Source: Actinernus sp. WN-2022 (taxonomy: Eukaryota > Cnidaria > Anthozoa > Actiniaria > Actinernidae). From it: 64,000 nucleotides of DNA. The position numbers and the translations under genes were made by a program. The notes under the pieces are model-generated. The model was not told the origin of the DNA and did not search any database. It saw nothing but the letters and a program-made list of their open reading frames with translations. The DNA lies in contig JAOWCC010001589.1 of the NCBI GenBank assembly GCA_030867875.1, positions 74,423,537 through 74,487,536 on the forward strand, read 5' to 3'. This document shows positions 24,980 through 37,241 of the stretch, piece by piece (the stretch's first letter is position 1; each line of letters begins with the position of its first letter).

Positions 24980-25140
24980 CCGACAGCTTACCGACAGCTT
25001 ACCGACAGCTTACCAACAGCTTACCGACAGCTTACCGACAGCTTACCGACAGCTTACCAACAGCTTACCGACAGCTTACCAACAGCTTACCGACAGCTTA
25101 CCAACAGCTTACCAACAGCTTACCGACAGCTTACCGACAG
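24980..25140 (+). repeat. 11-bp minisatellite, left array (about 14.6 units)
   Basis: Unit CCGACAGCTTA with CCAACAGCTTA variants. Because 11 is not a multiple of three, every frame stays open with the peptide period LPTAYRQLTDS. Those ORFs are by-products. Confidence 0.95.
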
Positions 25141-25965
25141 TACTTGACGAATGGTTTCCACAGGGAATTTTCGTCTCAAAGTAAAATCCAGCTGATAGTA
25201 CAAGTAGAGAATTTTCGTCTCAAACTCAAAGTGTGCGTATGTGCGTACATGTACATACTCGCTACGCTCTTGATATCACGTAGCTTTCCAATGTTAGAAC
25301 GAAATTTGTCAATACCATATTCTAACTACGTTGTAGATAGTTGGATATTGATGAAAATAGTGTACTCATTATATCTGTCTTTTCTTCTTTGCAGCAAATT
25401 CTCGATTCAAATCCATGAATTAGTGAACCCGCGCCATCTTGGATTCCCACGTGATATCACGTGTTCTTTAACTGCGGCAAACTGCTGCAAACTGCGGCAA
25501 ATCTATTATTTTAGAATCCTGACATTTTGACGCCTCTGGCACGCAGGGTATTTACCAAAACCATCTTACTGTACGTTTGTAAAACTGTTTGTCATGAATT
25601 CGAATTCGCGTTCGTAGGAACATTAAGAGCGAAATTCGTCGTAATATGTTTGTATGACTTTAGCACAATACTGTAGTTATCTGTTAATTTGCCGTGAGAT
25701 CGCACTGTATCGAAGGGGTTTATCGTTGTCACAACGTTGGAAACTTTGGAAACTATTAAGCGTATTTTGGTTGAAAATATTCTTGAGCCAGTATGAGATA
25801 ACGATTCATGCGCTTTCAGACTGATTGTCTGGTTTTTGACACAACAGGAGAGGCCCAACAGTGAGTGCCGCGGATATTTTAATTTGTTATCTGTTATCGA
25901 AGCGGTTTATCGTTGCCAGAACGTTGGAAACTTAAGAAGGTATAAAGCATATTTTGGTTCAAATG
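25141..25965. other. Interior of the 11-bp-array element
   Basis: Two diverged direct copies of a segment containing GTTTATCGTTG, ACGTTGGAAACTT and CATATTTTGGTT or its variant occur at about 25,670-25,775 and 25,885-25,965. CACGTGATATCACGTG-type palindromes lie near 25,448. No transposase ORF. Confidence 0.5.
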
Positions 25966-25968
25966 AGT

Positions 25969-26371
25969 CAACCACTTACCGACAGCTTACCGACAGCTTA
26001 CCGACAGCTTACCGACAGCTTACCGACAGCTTACCGACAGCTTACCAACAGCTTACCGACAGCTTACCGACAGCTTACCAACGGCTTACCAACAGCTTAC
26101 CGACAGCTTACCGACAGCTTACCGACAGCTTACCGACAGCTTACCATCAGCTTACCGACAGCTTACCGACAGCTTACCAACCACTTACCGACACAATTTT
26201 ACCGACCACTTACCAACCACTTACCGACAGCTTACCGACCACTTACCAACCACTTACCGACCACTTACCGACCACTTACCAACCACTTACCGACCACTTA
26301 CCGACCACTTACCAACTACTTACCGACCACTTACCGACCACTTACCGACCACTTACCGACCACTTACCGAC
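25969..26371 (+). repeat. 11-bp minisatellite, right array (about 36 units)
   Basis: The first twenty or so units are CGACAGCTTAC; the later ones are CGACCACTTAC with A/G changes, so the array changes variant along its length. One irregular unit sits at about 26,190. Confidence 0.95.
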
Positions 26372-26656
26372 AACGTATTTACGGTGCAACTTGTTCACTT
26401 TAGCCGTTATACCCATGGTGGAAATAAAATGATTTTAGAAATTTGTTTTCCTATATCAGTAGAAACGCCCATTCACAACCACTAAGAAGTGATTGCAGAT
26501 ACCTCCCCTGACGTCATGTAATTAGCATTTTGGATATTAAAACCTCCTTAACTCAGCGGCACAGCATTCAAAGCATGATATATTGTACCATTCTACTATT
26601 CACTTGATGTAGAATTGATATCTAAAATAAAAAAATAAGCTTCATAGGCACTTTAA

Positions 26657-26692
26657 GAGGCTGCAAGGAGTTACAGCTCCTTGTATATTTTG
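26657..26692 (+). pseudogene. LINE remnant, 3' part
   Basis: Continues the frame broken at 24,713 with RLQGVTAPCIF and then a stop. The L-x-G-x-x-x-P pattern is expected after LVFK in this LINE region. Confidence 0.6.
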
Positions 26693-29600
26693 AACTTTTA
26701 AAGTGAAATAGTGAGGTGAGGAGGTGGAGACTTGGGGGGCTTAGCTTATTTACATTTGCAGGGGGAGCTTAGGTGTATACAATGTATCTGTTATATAGTT
26801 AGCTTATATATTTAAATAGCTCATATGTATAGCATTATCATAGTTTTATTAGTATTAAGCATTTTATTTTATTATTGTACTGTATTATTGTAATGAGGGC
26901 TACAGGTTTCTTAGTGTTGTACACTGTTATATGTACATGTATTTTAACCCTCTTGAAATAGTCGATTTAGCATGCATATGCAATGAACTGAATCGTCACA
27001 TGATTGTTCAAAATTAATGTTTGTCACAAAATATTATACTGCCATGTGCACTTTTTTGGAGTTTTAGGGTAATAATATAGACTCTAGTGGACTGTGGTAG
27101 TCCAGTCTTAAATGTCTCTGATAGTTACTGGTGAAATTATACTAATTATTCGTCAAGGTAAATGTTCACAAATTTAAACCACCGAGACTGAGGTGAATAA
27201 TTGTTAATTAGAACAGGTATTAATAATATTTTATATACATAATACCACACAAGTGAATAGTGCTTCTGATTGTAGGGCAAACAAACTTTTTCCATGACCA
27301 CTCAAATTTTGGTCATTCGAATGTGAAATTAAATATCGGTTTATGGTTACAACATACCAGCCGCCATAGACAACATAGTTTCTCATCCAATTTTAATAGC
27401 TCTAACCCTATTATCGTTAGTTTTATTATGATTTGTCCATACTGTTAAACGTTTTGATTGTCATGTAACCATTTCATTACTTTTGTAAATTAATTGTCTG
27501 TGGGAGAATGTCAATTGTGACGTAAGCCCTGTTTTCTCTTCCTGCCAGACTTGTCTTTTGTTGTTTGAAATTTATTATTTAGTTATTTCTTGTTTATATT
27601 ATTGTGGCTGAATAAATGAATAAACGAATAAATGGATAAATGGATGGGTGCATGCATGGATGGATGAATGCATGCATGGATGAATGCATGGATGAATGTG
27701 TGGATGTAGTCGAAAATATAACTAACAGTGTACCAGCTCTGAAGCAGGTGCAGCTAGGTTATTTTACTACAACAATATCATTATTACCTTTAGTGTCTAC
27801 ATGTAGGTAGTGTTGACAACATGACCAGGAGTGTTGTATTGCGCTCTGACATTAGCTAAAGCCATCACGTGACGTGATAGTTGTCTTCTGTGCATGCAAA
27901 CTATCAGGCAATAAGTACCCGCTGAGAGCAAAAGACAATTTTGTGATGAACAATAACAACAAATAAAGTGTGTTAAATGTCTTGGAACTATCGGCTGATC
28001 GGTTTCGGAAATTTGACATTCTTAAAACTAGCATATAATGCATACTCTGGCTTATAATTATTTGTTTTAAGAACATCAAATTTCTGCAGGCAACTATCAG
28101 ACCGATAGTTTCTTGACAGACACTCTCTACTTGTGTAATAGTTTGCCTCTGTGGACAACAACTATCACATCACATGATCATTTTTGGCCAATGACCATGG
28201 GTCAAAATTTTTTGGTCAACTATAATGCCAGATAATTTGCATCCAGGGATGACAACTATTATGTCATGTTATCGCTTTTGACCAATGAATGTGCACCAAA
28301 ATTTCATGGTGAACTATAAGAGTCTCAGTCAGACTAACACTTTATTGAAATATCTCTAGGCAAGATTTTGAGGCTTGTGTTTCAAAAGTCACCATTTTTT
28401 TCAGTCCTTCCACCAAAATCCAATTGAAATGATTATTGTAGCACATCAACATAAAAGTTTATAGAAAAATATTGTTTAACAATTTATAAGTGAACTTCGG
28501 TTACCATTTTTCCATTTCAGAAAAAGTAGCTAAAATGGCTAAAATATTTCTCCTCAGATTCTAAAATTTCTCACAAAAATGCATATTTCACATAAAATTT
28601 AGAGTTTCATGTTTGCACTAACCTCACTTTCTGTCTCCCAACACCTAAACTTGCCCAGAACCAAGCCATTCTGTCCACAAGCACTTTACAGCAAGCTAAA
28701 TTCATCCATAATGACCGCAAAGCATGTCGGGAAATCCTACCAAACAGCGACATGGCCCTTCCCCCATCTTCATTCTTCAAAATATAGAAGAAGTCTAAAG
28801 CCATTTCGACCTAATACCTTCATATTGGAATCAATGGCAAGTAAATATTGTCCAATATTCCCAAAAAGCTATGATAGGTGGCTCCAGACCCCCATTTATA
28901 AAGCCCACGCTAAAGTGACACAAGACGTCCTGGCCCATTCATGAGTGGGAAATGAGGCTCTTTCTCTGTCACAATAAACTGGCACAAACTCGGTTCTTTG
29001 AGAAAGTGCTGATTGGAGCTCTCATCAGACTTAATGATGTCCTCCAGCACTCTATAAATGGTGAAAAAGGCTTTAAAAAGCCTGAAATTCTCTGTTTTCC
29101 TCCAAACAAACTTCCCGCCAGCTCCGTTAAGTAAATCCACAACTGCTTTCAAAATGGCCGTCTAAAAACTTTGAGCCCCCAGTATTATTGGTCAGATGAA
29201 AATTCCATGGTAACAATGGCTATATATTCTTTAGGGGGGAGGGTTCGTTTTAGTGTAGAAACAGCTACAAATCAGTTAAAATCTCTTGGGCTATAAAGGG
29301 TTAATGATAAATAATGCTCGTAATATTTCCAAATTGCATTTGCTCTGCGGGCTCTTGCAATTTTGGTGAAAATTTGAAATTTTCTCACGGTATTTATCTG
29401 TAATTGCACCAAAACCCAGATGCTTTCATATACTTTTTGATCCTTGTACTTAAAATTGAGAAACTGACAAACCTGTGGTCCTCCACTTTTGAATAAATTT
29501 TAAACTACAATAAAAGTTCTATATATTAGATACATCAAAGCAAAAAGTAATAATATTGTCTTTTAAGTAACAAAAATATCTTAACATTAAAAAAATAACA

Positions 29601-29815
29601 ATGAATTTTCTTCCTTCACAGTTTACATGATACAGGCTAAGCATATACCGAATCCCCCTCTCCCCAACTCCCCTCCCCCCGACCCAAAAAAGGCGTGAAA
29701 ATGTTTTGCTCTTCAAACCTTTTCTTTGGTATTCGCATGTGTAAGCTAGCTAGTACACTGGTTACAATAATGAGTCACACTGAATTGATTGTGGTGTAAA
29801 CACTTCAGCCAATTA
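26693..29815. other. No gene seen; GGATG microsatellite at 27,630-27,710
   Basis: AT-rich sequence. A GGATG/GCATG microsatellite follows AATAAATGAATAAACG at 27,611, which may be the tail of an old LINE. At 28,150-28,330 two similar segments contain the words CAACTAT, GACCAATGA and ACTATAA. ORFs at 28,607-29,152 on both strands overlap each other and have no recognisable domain. Confidence 0.35.
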
Positions 29816-30129
29816 CCCTATATCATTATGACGTCACAGCTTGTTTATGAGGGGGACAGAATTGACATGAACAATAGAGTTTTGAACTAAATCTGCTCTG
29901 CTGAGGAAAATGTAACTTCGAATTGTCTGGTTTCCAGATATCAGCTGTATCAATGTTTATCCCACAATATTTACCTTATTTGGTGGCTGTTACCGCTATT
30001 CTACGTTCTACAAAATGCATTTGATAGCGATTTCCTTTGTGTTATTGCTGTTTTGTCCCCCTCCCACGACCGTGATCCTTAGCGTTTAAACAATAGATTG
30101 TTTTGATTTGACGTCATAATGATATAGAG
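29816..30129. mobile_element. 314-bp MITE
   Basis: CTATATCATTATGACGTCA is inverted at the other end as TGACGTCATAATGATATAG. GAGGGGGACA pairs with TGTCCCCCTC further in. The flanks share CAATT. Each TIR contains TGACGTCA, the consensus CRE palindrome. Confidence 0.7.
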
Positions 30130-31624
30130 CAATTGATGAGACCAATTAATTCATAGATAAATATGTGATCACAGGCTTATAAAGTTCAGTTATTTTTCGA
30201 TATGGTATACCATTTAGGTTTTGTTGGCAACAGAGAATAAGTATTGTGAAGCATTATTGAAACTTTGTCCCTTGACATTGGAAACCAGAAAGAAAAGCTG
30301 AAGTGAGGATTGAATTTAATTTCTCTGCCATAAAAAAAAGTTTAATTTATCAAAATAATTATATTAATTGTCTAAAGTAATAGGACCCTTGATCAAGGTT
30401 GGTTGTTCGAAGCAAGGTTAACTTTAACCCTAGGTTAGCACTAAATCTGTAATTGCAATCTGTACAGTTTAACCCAGGGTTAGCGATTTAACCCTGGGTT
30501 AGTGCTTATAACATTGTGTTACCAGTGGCGCAGTGATTCGTGTGGTTTCCTGCTGTGGGATTGTGTTACATAATTTTATATTCCTTAAAGTTTCAACACC
30601 AGAGAAAATAAACCTAAAAAGCCTTAGAACCCATAAGATGTGATTTCCAATTTACTTGTTTATATTCATTTAGGGAGGAAAGTCTAATGTATTAATAACA
30701 CATATTTATCGTGCAGCTACCATTTTACATATAAACAGTAGCTTGTGCACTTCCTGCAAGAACAAATGTTTTTGATTTAGGACTCAACATGGTTGCTGCA
30801 AAAAAGGTTTAGATCAATTATAAACATGTTTATGACGTTCCTTGCATTGAATTGGAAACTCATTGATACCACTGTCCAGTAGTATGCATAGTTACGTTAT
30901 GTATCATGTAGTGATTATAGTTAGGGTTTGATATGTATAGTGCAGTTGTTATATCAGTGAAGTAAGCTTGCAATTGATAGTTCTAATTAGCATTAAGTCC
31001 TTATAGTTTTCTATGGTCTTATTTCTGCTATTTAGTGATGTTTCATGCCCATGTAACTTATGTACCCTACGCCAAATAACTACATTGTGTTTGATGTTAT
31101 AGTGTTGTATATTTACGGCTTAGTAGGTAGGACACGTAGGTAGTGTCATGTGTCTAAGTATTACAGGCCCTCGTTCTTTATAAAATGAAGGAATATGATT
31201 GATATGTGGATTTTCATGCATTTGATATGCAAAGAATAAAGGTAATTAATTATTCGTGGTGATTGCTGTCATCGACTTGAGTGGTTGCTGACCTACTGTT
31301 TCTATTTATAAAAAAAGTGGCTGACATACCATCCCATTGGTATCCTTTCTTAAGGATGTTGGTTCGAATCCAACAGGGATTAGTCAGACTGTTCACACTT
31401 CAGTATATTGCATATAAAAATAGAAGTTGTCAAATGAGTAGGTCAGTTGATCTTCTGTGGCTGCTGCTGTGTCACAGCTGATCGTGCGAAATACATTTTT
31501 TTAAAGACCGCGAAATATGGCTTCGTCTAGTGGAAATCACAGACATCATTTTTAAGCAAAGCTTGGAAAAAGGGAAACACTGTTCCAGCTGAAGAATTTG
31601 GTTGAAATTAAGAGGAGGAGGATA
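30130..31624. other. No gene seen
   Basis: Contains a small imperfect palindrome near 30,420-30,505 (TTAACCCTAGGTTAGCACT and its inverse). At 31,360-31,380 GTTGG TTCGAAT CCAAC would fold as a perfect tRNA T arm, but the rest of a tRNA is missing. Confidence 0.35.
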
Positions 31625-33325
31625 GTTCTTTGGGATGATAATCCTTTGGGATGATAATCCTTTAGGATGTTAGTCCTTTGGTATGACAATCCTTTAGGAC
31701 GATAAACCTTTGGGGTGATAGTCCTTTGGGATGATAGTCCTTTGGGATGATAATCCTTTGGGATGATAGTTCTTTGGGATGACAATCATTTGGGATGATA
31801 GTTCTTTGGGATGACAATCCTTTGGAATGACAGTCCTTTGGAATGGTAGTCCTTTGGGATGATAATCCTTTGGGATGACAATCCTTTGGGATGACAATCC
31901 TTTAGGACGATAATCCTTTGGGATGACAATCCTTTGGGATGGTAGTCCTTTGGGATGATAATGCTTTGGGATGACAATCCTTTGGGATGACAATCCTTTA
32001 GGATGTTAGTCGTTTTGGATGACAATCCTTTAGGACGATAAACCTTTGGGGTGATAGTCCTTTGGGATGATAGTCCTTTGGGATGATAGTTCTTTGGGAT
32101 GATAGTCCTTTGGGATGATAGTCCTTTGGGATGATAGTCCTTTGGGATGATAGTTCTTTGGGATGATAGTCCTTTGGGATGATAGTCCTTTGGGATGATA
32201 ATCCTTTGGGGTGATAGTTCTTTGGGATGACAATCCTTTGGGATGATAGTTCTTTGGGATGACAATCCTTTGGAATGACAGTCCTTTGGGATGGTAGTCC
32301 TTTGGGATGATAATCCTTTGGGATGACAATCCTTTGGGACGACAATCCTTTGGGATGACAATACTTTGGGATGGTAGTTCTTTGGGATGGTAGTTCTTTG
32401 GGATGATAATCCTTTGGGATGACAATCCTTTGGGATGACAATCCTTTGGGATGACAATCCTTTAGGACGATAATCCTTTGGGATGACAATCCTTTGGGAT
32501 GACAATCCTTTGGGATGATAATCCTTTGGGATGATAGTGCTTTGCTTTGGGATGGTAGTCCTTTGGGATGACAATCCTTTGGAATGACAATCCTTTGGGA
32601 AGGTAGTCCTTTGGGGATGATAATCCTTTGGGATGACAATCCTTTGGGACGACAATCCTTTGGGATGACAATCCTTTGGGATGGTAGTTCTTTGGGATGA
32701 TAATCCTTTGGGATGACAATCCTTTCGGATGATAATCCTTTGGGATGACAATCCTTTAGGACGATAATCCTTTGGGATGACAATCCTTTGGGACGACAAT
32801 CCTTTGGGATGACAATCCTTCTGGATGATAGTTCTTTGGGATGATAATCCTTTGGGATGATAATGCTTTGCTTTGGGATGGTAGTCCTTTGGGATGACAA
32901 TCCTTTGGGATGATAATCCTTTGGGATGACAATCCTTTGGGATGAAAGTCCTTTGGGATGGTAGTCCTTTGTGGTGATAATCCTTTGGGATGGTAGTCCT
33001 TTGTGGTGATAATCCTTTGGGATGGTAGTCCTTTGTGGTGATATATAATGCTTTGGGATGATAGGTCTTTGGGATGACAATCCTTTGGGATGACAGTCCT
33101 TTGGGATGATAGTCCTTTGGGATGGTAGTCCTTTGGGATGGTAGGTGATAATCCTTTGGGATGGTAGTCCTTTGTGGTGATAATCCTTTGGGATGGTAGT
33201 CCTTTGTGGTGATATATAATGCTTTGGGATGATAGGTCTTTGGGATGACAATCCTTTAGGATGACAATCCTTTGGGATGACAGTCCTTTGGGATGATAGT
33301 CCTTCGGAATGATAGGGCTGATAGT
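31625..33325. repeat. 16-bp minisatellite, about 105 units
   Basis: Unit CTTTGGGATGATAATC with variants at a few positions (GACAATC, GGTAGTC, GATAGTC). Sixteen is one more than a multiple of three, so all three minus-strand frames stay open and give long ORFs of 16-residue periods (IPKDCHPKGLSSQR and similar). A higher-order repeat of about 171 bp is visible at 33,040-33,240, where GATATATAATGCTTTGG recurs. Confidence 0.97.
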
Positions 33326-33340
33326 TCTTTGGGATGTAAA

Positions 33341-34766
33341 TTTCGATGTTTATTAACTGATGACGTCACAGTTACTAATGGGCGTGGTCAGGAGAAGTAA
33401 CAAAACACATTTTCCAACTCGACTCGTGGAGATCTTTCATATGACACCAATTTTATTCTTTTCTGAAGTATATTTCCAAAAAGTCCATTTTGGATGAAAA
33501 TCGGTTCAAGACTGCTGTTGTTTACTAAGGAATATATAGGACTTGAAGCTATAGTTGGGGTTAGGGTTAAGATTTCGCAAAAGTCATCGCAGCTCGACAA
33601 CTCAGGTACCAAAAGAAAGTTCACTTTGAAATATGATCAAAACTGGCCATGGTTTGTCAACTGACCACGCCTATCACGTGATATGACGTCGATAATATCA
33701 GATTACCATTTTTTTTATTTCATCGGATCAGCATAAAATTGGTGTCATATGAAAGGCCATTTCCACTCCAATATAATGATATAAATCAAATGCCGGTAGC
33801 AGCAGAACGTTGAAAGCTATGGGGTCTTACGTCAGACTGGCATGAATTCTGATACCAGTATCGAAACATCGTGAAGCTGCAGCCAAACTCTGCTGTTTGA
33901 AGACATATCCGAAGCACCGTATCATCCGTGCCTAAATAGGCTTTCATTTGACGCCATTTTCGTTCCGATCGGATGAATTGTAACTTTCGATGTTTATTAA
34001 CTGATGACGTCACAGTTACTAATGGGCGTGGTCAGGAGAAGTAACAAAACATATTTTCCAACTCGACTCGTGGAGATCTTTCATATGACACCAATTTTAT
34101 TCTTTTCTGAAGTATATTTCCAAAAAGTCCATTTTGGATGAAAATCGGTTCAAGACTGCTGTTGTTTACTAAGGAATATATAGGACTTGAAGCTATAGTT
34201 GGGGTTAGGGTTAAGATTTCGCAAAAGTCATCGCAGCTCGACAACTCAGGTACCAAAAGAAAGTTCACTTTGAAATATGATCAAAACTGGCCATGGTTTG
34301 TCAACTGACCACGCCTATCACGTGATATGACGTCGATAATATCAGATTACCATTTTTTTTATTTCATCGGATCAGCATAAAATTGGTGTCATATGAAAGG
34401 CCATTTCCACTCCAATATAATGATGTAAATCAAATGCCGGTAGCAGCAGAACGTTGAAAGCTATGGGGTCTTACGTCAGACTGGCATGAATTCTGATACC
34501 AGTATCGAAACATCGTGAAGCTGCAGCCAAACTCTGCTGTTTGAAGACATATCCGAAGCACCGTATCATCCGTGCCTAAATAGGCTTTCATTTGACGCCA
34601 TTTTCGTTCCGATCGGATGAATTGTAAATTTCGATGTTTGTTAACTGATGACGTCACAGTTACTAATGGGCGTGGTCAGGAGAAGTGGCGATACATAATT
34701 TCCAACTCGACTCGTGGAGATCTTTTATATGACACCAATTCATTCCTTTCTGAAGTAATATTTCAA
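33341..34766. repeat. 644-bp tandem duplication with a third partial copy
   Basis: Units at 33,341-33,984 and 33,985-34,628 are nearly identical, and a partial unit runs to about 34,766. Each begins TTTCGATGTTTATTAACTGA and carries TGACGTCACAG near its start. Minus-strand ORFs at 33,388-33,624 and 33,786-34,013 recur at a 644-bp offset with almost no change, but they resemble no protein I know. Confidence 0.95.
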
Positions 34767-36400
34767 AGCCGCGTGATTATTTTAGACGTGCGGGTATATA
34801 GATGAAAGTGCCATGAACAATGTCGAGAACTACGAATAATCAAATCATAGTTTAGTGAGAGGAAGGCGTCGAAACGGCTGGATGATGAGAAGCGAAAACA
34901 AGACTGAACCCGTTTGACTGAATTAATATTAGAATCGCTGGGGTATGTGCAAATTGGAAGTCTGGAGGGCAGAAAACGTTTGGAGAGTCGTAAAACGGAT
35001 ATGACGGCAGAAAGCTTGACATTTCTGGCTTATGAAATTTATACAAGCATTTGTAGACAAAAATGTAAGTAGACTTCTACAGGTTTTAAATTTTCGTGTT
35101 TCTGCTTCTTCATATTTTCAGCTTCATGTAGTTGTTGACTGGCTGTATTTTAGGACTGTAATCTAGAACTAATTTGCATATTTGATGAATTTGAAGTACA
35201 GCAAATATGCAAATTAGCAGGAAAAGCATATGATCGGATTGAGCTATTTTTAGTATGTTTCTCGAGTAACTGTCTTCTGACTTACCCTGGGTTCGTCATA
35301 GACGTTGCCGTCGTGGTTGCTTAAAGTCTCTAATGTTACTTCTAGGACGAGTTCTGGGGCGCGATACGATTCTGCCTTCTGATTGACCCTTTTGTTGTGG
35401 TCTTTTGTCTAGGCGACTTTAGGAGCGAGAAGATGCTGGATTCTCGAGCATAGACAACACAGGTATACCAAAAGAAAGTTAATGTCCATTACAGCTATTT
35501 CAGACTTATTTTATTACATATACCGCCTTAATTAAAGTAACGTTGAGTAAGAGGCAGGGGCATAGGGAGGTCCCAAAAATTGCAAGGGAAACTGGGGGGA
35601 GGAGGAGGGGGATGATAAATTATGTTACATTTTCATTGATGACTTCTTTCAATTTCTCTTCTGGGACTGGGCAGAGAGAGAAAAGGGGGGATCCTCCCTT
35701 CGCCACTAGTCAGATGTATTTATTATATCGAACGTAGCCGACAGTTACTATATTAACGGCACCATATAAAAATTCGCTGATCTATACAACTACATGTATG
35801 CTCTCTCATTCTTGCACTGTTCTGGATATACATTAAGAGTACAGGAAAATAAGGAGGTGATTACATGAAAGCGGTATGAACTCAGACCGCTACGAAGGCA
35901 GACCGGTATCGTACTGAGTTAACAATGCCTCCATGCATGCTCCTAGTGAGACCGCCATATAGCTATCAATGTGCATGCTCAAAATGAAACGCTTGTATCG
36001 GTCTCAAATCAGGTCCATTATCAAATGAGAATGAATTCAGGCCGGAAGAACACTTGAGTGTTTCTAAGTGCTTAAGTTTGAAGAAATCCCCTTCCTTTGT
36101 ATGCGACTGAAAGGCTGTGACTTTGAAGTGTGAAAGGATACTTGACCCGTTGTCAATAAAATGAGTGCATGAATTTTAGCGGATTGCGCATTGAGATGCA
36201 CAAGGTATCAAAAGTGAGTAAGGTTGAATAAAAAGTGATAGACACAGTATGACAAAGCTGACTTTACAGTTACGGTATAGCTAATGACTTTTCGTATTTC
36301 ATTCCAGCTTACGGTGACTTTATCCCAAGAATAACGCCAAATCTCTAAATGAAATCTGCACACTATAACAAATACATCATAAACAACTTTATTTACATGT
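34767..36400. other. No gene seen; short hairpin at 35,169
   Basis: CTAATTTGCATATTTG at about 35,169 is followed by its exact inverse at about 35,203. A segment near 35,853-35,960 (GTGATTACATGAAAGCGGTA) resembles the TIR element at 36,853. No coding region supported. Confidence 0.4.
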
Positions 36401-36622
36401 CTAGTCTTCTAGCTAACCCTAGAAAGGGTCTACTAATCGGAAACACGAATTCCTTCGTCGAATTGGAATTTTTGAAGAGGGAGGAAAACCTGAGCCCAGA
36501 GAAAAACCGTCAGAGCAAGGGTGAGATACTCAACTCACATATAGCGCCGCGATCGGGAATCGATCTCGAGTCTCAGAGATGAGAGGTGAAGCGCTTAACA
36601 CTGCGCCACCCTGGTCTCTACT
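36401..36622 (-). repeat. tRNA-derived SINE
   Basis: On the minus strand the head has GGTGGCGCAGTGTTAAGCGC as A box and GATCGATTCCCG as B box. The body that follows, with the plus-strand word GAGGAAAACCTGAGCCCAGA, has the layout of tRNA-headed SINEs that I recall from corals. The stems are too degraded for a functional tRNA. Confidence 0.55.
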
Positions 36623-36639
36623 TTAACCTCGGGTAGTTT

Positions 36640-36845
36640 AGCATTGCAGCGAACTACATTGTACAGGGTCCACAGGTTAAACGGCAATATACAAACCAAC
36701 CTACTTACATTGTACCTTCATATCCATATTACTTCATTCAACTACGTAACTATACTCTCACATACTTACACTTTTACACTTATATATACACGCATACATA
36801 CTTATATTAACACTTATATATACACACATATATACACTTTTCATG
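36640..36845. repeat. Low-complexity TA/CA-rich stretch
   Basis: Words such as CTTACACTT and TATATACACACA repeat irregularly. Non-coding. Confidence 0.6.
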
Positions 36846-36852
36846 CGTGCTC

Positions 36853-37223
36853 GCGATAGGAGTTGATTACATGAGACGGGTACGAACTCAGACCTGTACC
36901 AAACCTGTCCATGCAGTAATATATTTTTCATTAGTATGCCCGAACTGATTTGAAACTGGTCCGATATTTTCGTTTTTAGCATGCGCAGAATTGATAGCAA
37001 GTCACGGGAAGATGGCGGACAAACAATGAGAATATACAATATACATGAATGTCTTAATTTTGTTGCCTGTGTAAATTTGAGTATTTCTCGAGAGGGTCAT
37101 CGCGATATACTATTTAACAATTATTCCCTAAATTGGACGTGACATGTGGTGGATATTTACTGACAGTCAACGACACGGAGTCACTACTTTTTGCGCCGGT
37201 CCCATGTAATCATCCCCTATCGC
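36853..37223. mobile_element. 371-bp TIR element
   Basis: GCGATAGGAGTTGATTACAT at the left is matched inversely by ATGTAATCATCCCCTATCGC at the right. The interior is non-coding. Confidence 0.65.
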
Positions 37224-37241
37224 TGTTCAACGCGTCCTCTC

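Larger units (their letters stand above)
24930..26405. mobile_element. 1.48-kb TIR element with 9-bp target duplication and 11-bp arrays
   Basis: The element runs from GGCTAAAGTGAACAAGTTGC to its inverse and is flanked by perfect 9-bp copies of GTTATACCC (24,921-24,929 and 26,406-26,414). It is nested within the TTAA element. Next to each end lies an array of 11-bp units. A 9-bp duplication suits Mutator-like elements, but I see no transposase, so the superfamily is open. Related ends are at 13,139, 13,261 and 17,890. Confidence 0.8.
24718..26652. mobile_element. 1.9-kb TIR element inserted at TTAA in a LINE remnant
   Basis: Ends read AGTGCCTATGAAGC and its inverse, with about 165 bp of near-identical inverted arms (24,718-24,885 against 26,490-26,652). 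TTAA flanks both ends (24,714-24,717 and 26,653-26,656). Collapsing one TTAA rejoins the interrupted LINE frame (LVFK then RLQG), which proves the site. Piggybac-like on target site; the interior has no transposase and is occupied by another insertion. Confidence 0.8.

Noticed and set aside
24886..26432. ORFs rich in LPTAYRQLTDS
   Set aside because: Translation of the 11-bp arrays in all frames.
31331..31400. tRNA gene
   Set aside because: A perfect T arm is present, but no acceptor pairing or D arm.
31552..33251. Long minus-strand ORFs of 337 and 417 codons
   Set aside because: They are translations of the 16-bp minisatellite; all three frames are open because the unit lacks stops, and the peptide has a 16-residue period.
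31625..33325. CRISPR-like array
   Set aside because: Units are contiguous with no spacers, and the genome is animal.
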